From: Saccharomonospora marina XMU15
Lineage (GTDB): Bacteria; Actinomycetota; Actinomycetes; Mycobacteriales; Pseudonocardiaceae
Direction: 5' to 3'
Assembly (NCBI RefSeq): GCF_000244955.1
Contig: NZ_CM001439.1
Location: 2,942,628 to 3,006,627 of the forward strand
Length of the DNA stretch: 64,000 nucleotides
Position numbers and translations under genes: made by a program. The notes beneath the pieces were generated by a model, which worked only from the letters and a program-made list of their open reading frames with translations, did not search any database and was not told the DNA's origin. Positions 45,128 to 53,021 of this stretch are shown here, in pieces; the first letter of the stretch is position 1; every line of letters begins with the position of its first letter.

Positions 45128-45144
45128 AGTTGCAGTACGCAACT
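45128..45144. promoter_or_regulatory. Palindromic operator candidate upstream of the MFS pump
   Basis: AGTTGC and GCAACT form a 6-bp inverted repeat around AGTAC, about 45 bases before the pump start, in an A/T-rich stretch (TTATTTAGTTAGATT) that contains the likely promoter. This is the type of site bound by TetR or MarR repressors. No such regulator gene is adjacent. Confidence 0.45.
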
Positions 45145-45188
45145 TATTTAGTTAGATTGGGTAAGCAATCGATTTGTGGAAGGAGTTC

Positions 45189-46793
45189 GTGACGACTGCC
45201 GCGCCCGCCTCCCAGCCCGTGCCCGACCAACCCGCCGGGTCGCTGCCACGCAAGCAGATCCTCAAGGCCTTCGCCGGACTGTTGCTGGCGCTGCTGGTGG
45301 GAATGCTGTCCTCCACGATCGTGTCCAACGCCCTGCCGAGAATCCTGGCCGACCTCGGCGGCACGCAGGACGAGTACGCGTGGGTGGTGACGGCCATGCT
45401 GCTGACCTCCACCGCCACCACCCCCGTCTGGGGCAAGCTCTCCGACCTGTTCAGCAAGAAGCTGCTGTACCAACTCGCCATCGTGATCTTCACGATCGGT
45501 TCCGTGCTCGCGGGCCTGTCGCAATCCATGCCGCAACTGGTCGCCTTCCGCGCCGTGCAGGGGATCGGCCTCGGCGGCATGCAGGCTCTCATCCAGGCCG
45601 TGCTGGCAGCCATGATCACTCCCAGGGAACGCGGCCGCTACGCGGGCTACATCGGTGCGACGTTCGCCGTCGCAACCGTGTCCGGACCGCTGCTCGGCGG
45701 CCTCATCGTGGACTCCGCGCTCGGCTGGCGATGGTGTTTCTGGGTCGTGGTACCGATCGCGGCGTTGGCGTTCGTCGTACTGGGCCGCACGCTGCGGCTG
45801 CCGGTGGTCACCCGGCACGTCAGGATCGACTGGCTGGGCGCGACGCTACTGGTGGGTGGGGTCACGCTACTGCTGGTGTGGTTCTCCATGGCGGGCAAGC
45901 AGTTCGCGTGGCTTTCGTGGACCACCGCCGCCATGGTGGCGGCCTCGGTGGTGCTGCTGGTGGTGGCCGTGTTCGTCGAGGCCAAGGTCAGCGAACCGGT
46001 GTTGCCGTTGCGGCTGTTCGGCAACCGCACCTTCAGCCTCGCCGTGCTCGGCTCGCTCGCCGTGGGCACCGCCATGTTCGGCGCGGCGGTGTTTCTCGCG
46101 CAGTACTACCAGATCTCGCGCGGCTACTCCCCCACCCACGCCGGGCTGATGACCCTGCCCATGGTGCTCAGTCTCTTCCTGTCCTCGACGATCACCGGGC
46201 GAATCGTGTCGCACACCGGCAGGACGAAACCGTTCCTCGTCGCGGGCGCGCTGGTGCTGCTGGCAGGCAGCGCGCTGCTGAGCAGCGTGGATCACACCAC
46301 CAACCTCGGCTGGATGGGCGTGTACCTGGCGCTGCTGGGCGCCGGCGTCGGTGCGCTGCTGCAGAACCTGGTGCTGGTGGCGCAGAACATCGTGGGTATC
46401 CGCGACATCGGGGCGGCGACCGGCACGGTGACGTTCTTCCGCACACTCGGCGGCGCGGCCGGGGTGTCCGCGCTCGGCGCCGTGCTCGCGGGCCGCGTGG
46501 CCGCCGACATCAGGTCCTCGCTGGCGGCGCGCGGTATCCCGGTCGGCGACGCGGTCGAGGGTGGCGGCAGCACCCTGGACGTGGCATCGCTTCCCGAGCC
46601 GGTGCGCGAGGTGGTTCGCGCCGCCTACGGAGACGCGACCGGCATCCTGTTCCTGGTCACCGCCGCGATCACCGTGGTGACGGTGATCGCGGTGCTGCTG
46701 CTCAAGGAACGTCCGCTGCGCGACACCCTCGACATCGCCGCCGCGCCCGCTCGACCCGGCACGGAACTTTCGAAGCTGCCTGCACGTCGCTGA
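45189..46793 (+). CDS. DHA2-family MFS drug exporter (EmrB/QacA-like)
   Basis: The protein (about 534 residues) has 14 predicted transmembrane segments. It contains motif A GKLSDLFSKKLLYQLAIVIF, motif C-like GPLLGGLIVDSALGWRWCFW and LVSFRAVQGIGLGGMQ-type sequence (FRAVQGIGLGGMQALIQAVL). It is a proton-coupled exporter, probably for drugs or toxic compounds. GTG 45189 is chosen because GGAAGGAG precedes it; a TTG at 45174 is the longer alternative. Confidence 0.9.
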   Translation: MTTAAPASQPVPDQPAGSLPRKQILKAFAGLLLALLVGMLSSTIVSNALPRILADLGGTQDEYAWVVTAMLLTSTATTPVWGKLSDLFSKKLLYQLAIVIFTIGSVLAGLSQSMPQLVAFRAVQGIGLGGMQALIQAVLAAMITPRERGRYAGYIGATFAVATVSGPLLGGLIVDSALGWRWCFWVVVPIAALAFVVLGRTLRLPVVTRHVRIDWLGATLLVGGVTLLLVWFSMAGKQFAWLSWTTAAMVAASVVLLVVAVFVEAKVSEPVLPLRLFGNRTFSLAVLGSLAVGTAMFGAAVFLAQYYQISRGYSPTHAGLMTLPMVLSLFLSSTITGRIVSHTGRTKPFLVAGALVLLAGSALLSSVDHTTNLGWMGVYLALLGAGVGALLQNLVLVAQNIVGIRDIGAATGTVTFFRTLGGAAGVSALGAVLAGRVAADIRSSLAARGIPVGDAVEGGGSTLDVASLPEPVREVVRAAYGDATGILFLVTAAITVVTVIAVLLLKERPLRDTLDIAAAPARPGTELSKLPARR

Positions 46794-46912
46794 CCTGCGC
46801 GGCACTCGGTCGTGTCGCCGTCGCCCCGGCCCTCCCGCAGCACCGGTTGGCACTACACACCCGGTGGGTAACCGGCGAGGAAGGAATGTGTCGCCGAACC
46901 GAGGGAGGGCCC

Positions 46913-47605
46913 GTGCCCGCTCGCCCGCACGCCGTCGCCTTCGATGTGCTCGAAACGATGCTGAACCTGGAGCCGCTGCGCGCACGGCTGGAGACGATCG
47001 GCCAACCCGCGCAGTTGCTGCAACCGTGGTTCATGCGATTCCAGCGCGACTCCCTGGCTCTGGCCCTCAGTGGAGACTTCCGGACGTTCGAGTCGGTGGC
47101 GCGGCAGGCGTTGCGCACCGACACCAACCACACCGCCACCGAGGAGGACATCGACCACGTGCTGGCGGGGTTCGCCGAACTGCCCGCGTACCCCGATGCC
47201 GAACCGGCGCTGCGCATGCTGTCCGAAGCCGGGCTGCGGGTCGGCTGCTTGACCGTCGGCAGCGCGCAGAACACGGCACGGTTCCTGGAACAGGCGGGTC
47301 TGGCACGCCACGTGGACCACGTCGTCACCGCGGACCAGGCCGGCATCTGGAAGCCCGCGCCGTCCGTCTATCGCGTGACGGCCAGGGAACTCGGCACGTC
47401 GCCGCAGAACCTGGCGCTGGTCGCGGTGCACGCCTGGGACTGCCACGGAGCCAAACGTGCCGGCTGCCTCGCCGGCTGGTGTGACCGGCTGGAAGGCCGC
47501 TACGGCGACGTCTTCACCCCACCCGACGTCAGCGGCGCCGACCTCGTCGAGGTCGCCGAAGGCCTGCTGCGGCTCGGCCCCGTACCAGGGCCCGACGCCG
47601 GGTGA
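46913..47605 (+). CDS. HAD-superfamily hydrolase (haloacid dehalogenase type II-like)
   Basis: The protein (about 230 residues) starts VPARPHAVAFDVLETMLNLE with the HAD motif I (AFDVLET; the second Asp is replaced by Glu, as expected for dehalogenase types rather than phosphatases). VGCLTVGSAQN holds motif II and IWKPAPSVYRVTARELGTSP motif III (Lys). It may be a haloacid dehalogenase or a phosphatase of unknown substrate. GTG 46913 follows GAGGGAGGG; ATG 46886 is an in-frame alternative. Confidence 0.8.
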   Translation: MPARPHAVAFDVLETMLNLEPLRARLETIGQPAQLLQPWFMRFQRDSLALALSGDFRTFESVARQALRTDTNHTATEEDIDHVLAGFAELPAYPDAEPALRMLSEAGLRVGCLTVGSAQNTARFLEQAGLARHVDHVVTADQAGIWKPAPSVYRVTARELGTSPQNLALVAVHAWDCHGAKRAGCLAGWCDRLEGRYGDVFTPPDVSGADLVEVAEGLLRLGPVPGPDAG

Positions 47606-47786
47606 CAGCGAGGGCCGCACCCACTTCGCAACTACCGCCCGCATATGCTCTCCACCTGGCCGTGTAGGCCGGACTGGGGATGTTGCAGCTGGGATGGTCC
47701 TGCCAGGGCGGGCATGCACACTGCCGGTGACGATGCCTGCCGCATGGCGCCACCAGCGCGGAGTACGGATGTGAGGTCGTGCACGC

Positions 47787-49115
47787 ATGAGTTCGGACGG
47801 GATCGCCAACCTCGACCCGCTCGCCACCGGATTCGCTTTCGACGCGATCGATCTCGGGATGCAGTACGCGGAGCTGGAGGCCAACGGGTTCGTCCCGTTC
47901 GCGACCATCCTGGGCAAGGACGGTTCGAAACAGGTCTGGAAGCTGTTCGACCACGACCTGGACAACTCGACGGTCGAAGGCGGCGTGGCCCTCGGGCGGC
48001 AGCGACTCCGGGAGATCGACGAATCCGCGCACTGCGTCACGCTCGTCTACGACGGCTACTTCACCGGCGACGGCGAGCGGACCGAGGCGGTGTTCGTCGA
48101 GGCCTACGAGCTGGGCCGCCCGGCAGGCGTGCACCTGTGCCAGCGGTACGAACGGCACGACGGCGGTGTCAACCTCATCGGGAACCCGCTGCTGTGCGAC
48201 GACCAGACGCAGCCGATGGTGCCGCCGGACCGATCCGTTCGGCAGCTGCCCAACCTCGGCGCGCAGGCCCAACAGGTCACCCTGGATGCCATCGAGCGCG
48301 GCATCGAACATGTCGAGGCCGGTGAGCCCGACTTCACCCCGTTCGCGACGATCCTGGGCAGCGACGGCTCGCGTGAGGTGTGGCGGTTCACCGACGACGA
48401 CCCCGACTTCCGGGTGGGGGACGCGATAGCGCTCGGCCGTGAGCGGCTGCTGTCGGTGGACCGGGCCGCTCACTGCGTCACGCTGGTCTGGGGTGGCGCC
48501 CTGCCGGACGAGGACAACGCCGGGGTGGTGTTCGCCGAGGGCTACGAGCTGGGCCGCCCGGCGGGCGTGCTGCTGGCCCAGCAGTACGAATGGCTCGACC
48601 ACGACCGCGTCGTGCGCATCGGTGACCCGCTCGTGTTGGAGGAACCCGAGCCGCTGGTACCGGCCGACCGGTTCGGCGAGTTCGACAACCTCGACGCACA
48701 GTCCGGCGACTTCGTCTTCGAAGCCATCGACGTCGCGCTGGAACACGCGGGCGAGTCCGGGCACGGTTTCCTGCCGTTCGTGACGGTACTGGGCCGCGAC
48801 GGCTCGAAGGAGATATCGCAGCTCGTCGACGACGAGGACCACCCGACGATCGAAGGTGGCGTGGCCCTCGGGCGGCAGCGACTCCGGGAGATCGACGAAT
48901 CCGCGCAGTGCGTCACGCTGTGCTGGGACGGCTACCTCACGCTCGAGGGCAGCCGAACCGACGCGGTCTTCGTCGAAGGCTACGAACTGGGCCGCCCGGC
49001 GGGCGTGCTGCTCGCCCAACGATACGAACGCCACAACGGTGGCCTGGACCGCATCGACGTCCCCGTCCTGTGCGAGGAACCGCAGCCACTGGTCCCGCCG
49101 AAGGAGCCGCGCTGA
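47787..49115 (+). CDS. Triple tandem-repeat protein of unknown function
   Basis: The 442-residue protein consists of three copies of one domain (about 15-147, 164-292, 307-437). Each copy carries FDAIDLGMQYAELEANGFVP / PFATILGKDGSKQVW-type blocks, VALGRQRLREIDESAHCVTL and AVFVEAYELGRPAGVHLCQR, then PLLCDDQTQPMVPP. The middle copy is most divergent. No signal peptide or transmembrane helix. Single-copy proteins with a similar core are known hypothetical proteins; I know no function. Start ATG 47787. Confidence 0.8.
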   Translation: MSSDGIANLDPLATGFAFDAIDLGMQYAELEANGFVPFATILGKDGSKQVWKLFDHDLDNSTVEGGVALGRQRLREIDESAHCVTLVYDGYFTGDGERTEAVFVEAYELGRPAGVHLCQRYERHDGGVNLIGNPLLCDDQTQPMVPPDRSVRQLPNLGAQAQQVTLDAIERGIEHVEAGEPDFTPFATILGSDGSREVWRFTDDDPDFRVGDAIALGRERLLSVDRAAHCVTLVWGGALPDEDNAGVVFAEGYELGRPAGVLLAQQYEWLDHDRVVRIGDPLVLEEPEPLVPADRFGEFDNLDAQSGDFVFEAIDVALEHAGESGHGFLPFVTVLGRDGSKEISQLVDDEDHPTIEGGVALGRQRLREIDESAQCVTLCWDGYLTLEGSRTDAVFVEGYELGRPAGVLLAQRYERHNGGLDRIDVPVLCEEPQPLVPPKEPR

Positions 49116-49185
49116 GTCGCCGCACCCAGCGGACACGCGCGAAGCGCCTGGCGAGGAAGTCCGCTCGGGAACGGGCGTGGCGCAC

Positions 49186-49590
49186 GTGAGCAGGTACGCG
49201 GAGGTCATCGTCCTCGCGCGCGGCGCCGAGGAGGTGATGGAACCGCTGACCCGCCCTGCGTCCGAACGCGAGTGGCACCAGTGCTTCACCCGCGTCGACG
49301 ACTCCGTCTTCGCGGGCACCGGCCCGGGCTCGCAGGAGTGCTACGCCTGGGTCGTCCAGTTCACCCGGCACAACTGGCGCGGCCTGCTGGTTCACCTGGA
49401 ATCCCTGCCGTGGCCCGACCCGTATTCCGTGCAGGTGCTCCTCCGCGACGAGGAGGACGACTGCTTCGGCCTCTGGATGCTCTACGACGGCAGGTTGACC
49501 GAGGTGCCGCTGCCCCACACGTCCCGCCGCCTCGCCCCCGGCATCAGCGTCACCGGGACCCTGAGCCGAACCGACCGGGCCGATACCTGA
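49186..49590 (+). CDS. Hypothetical protein downstream of the triple-repeat gene
   Basis: The product (134 residues) starts VSRYAEVIVLARGAEEVMEP and is mixed alpha/beta with several Trp and Cys (CFTRVDDSVFAGTGPGSQEC, LVHLESLPWPDPYSVQVLLR). No family is recognised. GTG 49186 overlaps the stop of a short basic open frame; GTG 49177 is an alternative. It may be cotranscribed with the triple-repeat gene and ends 10 bases before the convergent avidin-like gene. Confidence 0.6.
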   Translation: MSRYAEVIVLARGAEEVMEPLTRPASEREWHQCFTRVDDSVFAGTGPGSQECYAWVVQFTRHNWRGLLVHLESLPWPDPYSVQVLLRDEEDDCFGLWMLYDGRLTEVPLPHTSRRLAPGISVTGTLSRTDRADT

Positions 49591-49599
49591 CGGCGCCTG

Positions 49600-50025
49600 T
49601 CACGGTGCTTTCGGATGCGGCACCGGCCGCCCGCTGCGCAGTGACCGCTCGACCTCCTCGTCGGTGGGCGGGCGCCGGGTGAACACGTCCTGCCCCACGA
49701 CGGTGGCCTCCCACACTTCGTCGGGTTCGGCGGACCGGGACAGCAGCCAGGTGGTGAGGATGCGCTCCGGGTCTTGGGCCAGGTACTGCCCGCTCCAGCT
49801 GGTCACCGAGTCCGCCGAGCCGCGGTCGTTGTGCCAGGCGATCGTCCAGCCCAGCACGATGCCGTGCCCGGCTTCGGTCGAGCCCGCATACCGCCCGATG
49901 AGCCGGTAGGTGCCCGCGACGTGGCCGACAGCGGAGACGTATTCACCGCTGAGGCCGCCCTCGGCGTCGGGCCGCAGCCGCATCCGGGACCCGAACTCGT
50001 TGTACCAGTCACCGTCGATCGCCAT
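49600..50025 (-). CDS. Streptavidin/avidin family protein lacking a signal peptide
   Basis: The 141-residue protein aligns with mature streptavidin along its whole beta-barrel. WYNEFGS, GEYVSAVG, LGWTIAWHN, SADSVTSWSGQY, TTWLLS and EVWEATVVGQDVFTR correspond to WYNQLGS, GTYESAVG, LGWTVAWKN, NAHSATTWSGQY, TQWLLT and NAWKSTLVGHDTFTK. The biotin contacts Asn, Ser, Tyr, Ser, Trp, Ser, Thr, Trp, Trp, Trp and Asp are kept at residues 9, 13, 29, 31, 64, 73, 75, 77, 93, 105 and 113. It starts MAIDGDWYNE at ATG 50025 after GGAGAGG, with no export signal, unlike secreted streptavidin. Confidence 0.88.
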   Translation of the reverse strand: MAIDGDWYNEFGSRMRLRPDAEGGLSGEYVSAVGHVAGTYRLIGRYAGSTEAGHGIVLGWTIAWHNDRGSADSVTSWSGQYLAQDPERILTTWLLSRSAEPDEVWEATVVGQDVFTRRPPTDEEVERSLRSGRPVPHPKAP

Positions 50026-50171
50026 GGGCCTCTCCGCTGCCGTCGATGCACGGTCGATAGCCGAGCTGTACCCGGACGCGAGCGGCCCGAAGCCTGAACT
50101 TGACCTTCACCCTGGGGCAGCATCCACCGTCGGTGTGGCCGGGCACCGGCCCCGGTGCAGGAGGAGATCGA

Positions 50172-51245
50172 ATGGCCAGGCTGAGCATCGGCGAGTTCGC
50201 GCAGGCGTGCGGCCTCACGCCGAAGGCACTGCGGCTCTACGACGAACTCGCGTTGCTGCCACCGGCGCACGTCGACCCGCACTCGGGATACCGCTCCTAC
50301 GAGCGCGGCCAACTTGAACGCGCCCGGTTGGTGGCGTGGCTGCGCGGCCTGGGCATGCCGCTTTCCCGAATCCGAACGGTGTGCGACCTGCCCGCGGCCG
50401 CGGCAGCCTCGGAGGTCGCCTCCTACTGGCGGCAGGTAGAGGCCGACACGGCCGCCCGCAAGGAACTGGCCGCCTTCCTGATCGATCAACTGTCCCGAAA
50501 GGAAACCGACATGACGGAGCAAACCCGAAACGTCGGGCTGCGGTCGGCAGCGCGGCTGGAGTGCGGACCGGTGCGGCCGACGAACCAGGACTCGGCCTAC
50601 GCGGGCAAGCACCTGTTCGCCGTCGCCGATGGCTTCGGTGCCGACGCCGGCGACGACTCGGCCGCGACCGCGGTCGTGCGCGCGCTGGAGCCGCTGGATG
50701 CGCCGGTACCAGCCGGTCGCCTACCGCAGGCGGTCGGCGCGGTCACCGGCACCGCACGCGGCGCGGTGGAGGAATTCGTCGCGGCCGAACCCGCGCACGC
50801 CGACACGGGCACCACGCTCACCGCTCTGCTGTGGTCCGGGGCGCAGGTGGCGATCGTGCACATCGGCGACTGTCGTGCCTATCTGCTGCGCGGTGGCGAA
50901 CTGACCCGCATCACCCACGATCACACCCTCGTGCAGTCCCTTGTCGACGAGGGCAGGCTCACGCCGGAGGAGGCCGAAACCCACCCGCGGCGGGCCACCC
51001 TGACTCGAGCCCTGCACCGCGAGCACGCCGAACCCGACCTGCAAATCCGGCAGGCCCGAGTTGGGGACCGGTACCTGCTGTGTTCCGATGGTGTCCATGG
51101 CGTGCTCGCCGAGACCGCCCTCGCCGCGACGCTGGCCGACAGCGGGTCCGCCGAGCAGGTCGCCGACGCCCTGCTCGCACACGTGGCCGACAACGGCACC
51201 CCGGACAACGCGGCCTGCGTGGTGGTGGACGTGCTGCCCGCCTGA
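50172..51245 (+). CDS. MerR-type regulator fused to a PP2C-family protein phosphatase
   Basis: The 357-residue protein begins with a MerR HTH (MARLSIGEFAQACGLTPKAL, then RLYDELALLPP and YRSYERGQL, residues 1-70). A helical linker (about 75-112) and a PP2C domain (about 120-357) follow: RPTNQDSAYAG, LFAVADGFGADAG, IVHIGDCRAYLLRGG, ITHDHTLVQSLVDEGRLT, YLLCSDGVHG and TPDNAACVVVD. The metal-binding aspartates lie at residues 140, 153, 305 and 345. Met-114 follows AAAGGA and could start a separate phosphatase. The GAGGAG upstream of ATG 50172 supports the full-length start. Divergent from the avidin-like gene, 146 bases away. Confidence 0.85.
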   Translation: MARLSIGEFAQACGLTPKALRLYDELALLPPAHVDPHSGYRSYERGQLERARLVAWLRGLGMPLSRIRTVCDLPAAAAASEVASYWRQVEADTAARKELAAFLIDQLSRKETDMTEQTRNVGLRSAARLECGPVRPTNQDSAYAGKHLFAVADGFGADAGDDSAATAVVRALEPLDAPVPAGRLPQAVGAVTGTARGAVEEFVAAEPAHADTGTTLTALLWSGAQVAIVHIGDCRAYLLRGGELTRITHDHTLVQSLVDEGRLTPEEAETHPRRATLTRALHREHAEPDLQIRQARVGDRYLLCSDGVHGVLAETALAATLADSGSAEQVADALLAHVADNGTPDNAACVVVDVLPA

Positions 51246-51368
51246 TCGTGTGCCGGTTCGGGTGAAGGCCTTCAGTGATCAGCAGCGGCGCATCTCGCCA
51301 CCGATGGTCACAGCCGGAACGTGCTTCTCCGCGGCGGAGCTCCGTTTCGGCCGAGGTCCTGAGCGGAC

Positions 51369-52544
51369 CTACAGCCAGCCGCGGTGCAGCGCCGGGGACA
51401 GTTCGTGGGCCGCCGAGGAGGCCAGTGTGGTGGCGTCGTGCAGGTAGCCCTCGGTGGTGGTCAGCGCGGCATGGCCGAGGTCCTTCTGCACCTGGCGCGG
51501 TTCGGCGCCACGGGAGATGGCGTGGGTGGCGTAGGAATGCCGGGCCGAGTGCGGGTGGATGGTGTCGCGCAGCGGGGCGAGATGGGTGGCGATGAAGGCG
51601 CCCTGTTCGGTGGTCAGCAGCTCACGGAGCCAGCGGGCGCGGGGCGGTGCCGCGTCCGGTGGCGGCGCGAACGTGGCACACAGCCGTCGCAACACGGCGC
51701 GGACGTGGGAAACATGCACCCGGGCGCCGGTGCGGGTGACGAACAGCGGCTCGGGTGCCGAGCGGCCGATCGAAGCGGGGCGGGCCGGGACGGTGGCGGG
51801 TTTGCGCTCGGCAAGGTAGGCCTCGACCGCGTCGGCCACCGGCGGGGCCAGTGCGACCAGGCGGTCCTTGGCGCCCTTGCCGTGTACTCGCAGGGACGCC
51901 GGGCCGCCGGGGGTGGGTCGGTGGTAGTCGTCGATGTTGACGCCGACCAGCTCTTCGGCGCGCACCCCGGTGCCGAGCAGCACCTCGACCATCGCGCGGT
52001 CGCGGTGCCCGTGGCGGTGCCGCTCCGCCAGCAGGTAGGCGGCCATGAGCAGGGCGCGGCAGGCCTCGAACGACCACATCTTGGTGGTGGCCGGGGTGGT
52101 CTTGCCTCGGTTGAGGTGCTGGGTGGAGCGGTCGACCAGCGCGGCCGGATTGGTATGGGCGAGTCCTTCGCGCAGCAGGTACTTGCGGTAGAAGGCGGAC
52201 ACGGCCGACAGCATCCTGGCGCGGGTGGCGTCGCTGTAGCCTGCCTCGGCGAGCTCGGCCAGCCAGCGTTCGACGTGCTCCACCCGAACATCGGCGAAGG
52301 AGGCGAACCCGTTGCGCAGGCACCAGGGCAGCCACTCCAGCCCGGTGGGTTGGGCCTTGCGGGCGCGGCCGCGCCTGCGGGCCGGATCGGGCGCGCGGTA
52401 GCCGGGCACCCAGTCCAGCGGAATGCCGAGGTCGGTGGCGTAGGCCAGCCGGGTGTTCAGTGACGCGTAGATGCGCAGGAACTCCGCGAACCGCTCCCGG
52501 GTGGTCTTGTCCACCTGCCCCAGCGGGGCAAGGGCCTTGGTCAT
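51369..52544 (-). CDS. Tyrosine recombinase/integrase
   Basis: The 391-residue protein has an N-terminal SAM-like core-binding domain and a C-terminal catalytic domain. Active-site residues: Arg in LLGTGVRAEELVGVNIDDYH, Lys in HGKGAKDRLVALA, HxxR in HPHSARHSYATHAISRG, His in KDLGHAALTTTEGYLHD and Tyr in the same segment. It catalyses site-specific DNA integration or resolution. ATG 52544 is preferred over ATG 52592. Its partner att site and excisionase are not recognised, so it could be a chromosomal XerD-like protein or a residual integrase. Confidence 0.88.
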   Translation of the reverse strand: MTKALAPLGQVDKTTRERFAEFLRIYASLNTRLAYATDLGIPLDWVPGYRAPDPARRRGRARKAQPTGLEWLPWCLRNGFASFADVRVEHVERWLAELAEAGYSDATRARMLSAVSAFYRKYLLREGLAHTNPAALVDRSTQHLNRGKTTPATTKMWSFEACRALLMAAYLLAERHRHGHRDRAMVEVLLGTGVRAEELVGVNIDDYHRPTPGGPASLRVHGKGAKDRLVALAPPVADAVEAYLAERKPATVPARPASIGRSAPEPLFVTRTGARVHVSHVRAVLRRLCATFAPPPDAAPPRARWLRELLTTEQGAFIATHLAPLRDTIHPHSARHSYATHAISRGAEPRQVQKDLGHAALTTTEGYLHDATTLASSAAHELSPALHRGWL

Positions 52545-52697
52545 GCGTGCCCTTCCGTGGCTGATCAGCGGTCGGTGTCGGTGATCGAACATAGCGCGCG
52601 GCGCAGCGTTGGCGCTGGGTGGGCGCGCCCGTCGTCATCGGGCGCCACGGTGCCAGGGTGAGTACACCCGCAGCAGCCGGGGCGGTGAGGCGAAACC

Positions 52698-52979
52698 GTG
52701 CCGCTCGTAGGCCGGATCGCCCGTGTGGCGACCGAGAAGTCACCGTCACTGGAGGTCGGCGCAGCCACAACCGGCCTGGGCCTGTTGGCGTACCGTCTGC
52801 TGCATGACGCTCGACGAGCCGCACATCGTGGCAGGCGGGTGGTGACCGAGCCAACCTCGCGGCTGGCGGAACGCACCCGCCGCGAGGTCGCACAGGCGTG
52901 GCAGGGCGAGCAGGAGTCGGCAGTCGACGAGTTGATCGACGAGCGCCGCGTCGAGGCGCAGCGGGAGGCACAGCAGTGA
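52698..52979 (+). CDS. Small hypothetical protein
   Basis: The 93-residue product (MPLVGRIARVATEKSPSLEV) is divergent from the recombinase gene. It has a short hydrophobic patch (TTGLGLLAYRLLHDA) and a charged helical tail (VDELIDERRVEAQREAQQ). No family is recognised. It has a GTG start and no clear ribosome site. Confidence 0.45.
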   Translation: MPLVGRIARVATEKSPSLEVGAATTGLGLLAYRLLHDARRAAHRGRRVVTEPTSRLAERTRREVAQAWQGEQESAVDELIDERRVEAQREAQQ

Positions 52980-53021
52980 CCGCGCCCGTGCCGTGAGGTA
53001 CCCCGAGGTTGCTCGACCCGT

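Noticed and set aside
49126-49189. Short basic open frame ending TGA before the hypothetical gene at 49186
   Set aside because: The only start in phase is CTG and there is no ribosome site; likely spurious.
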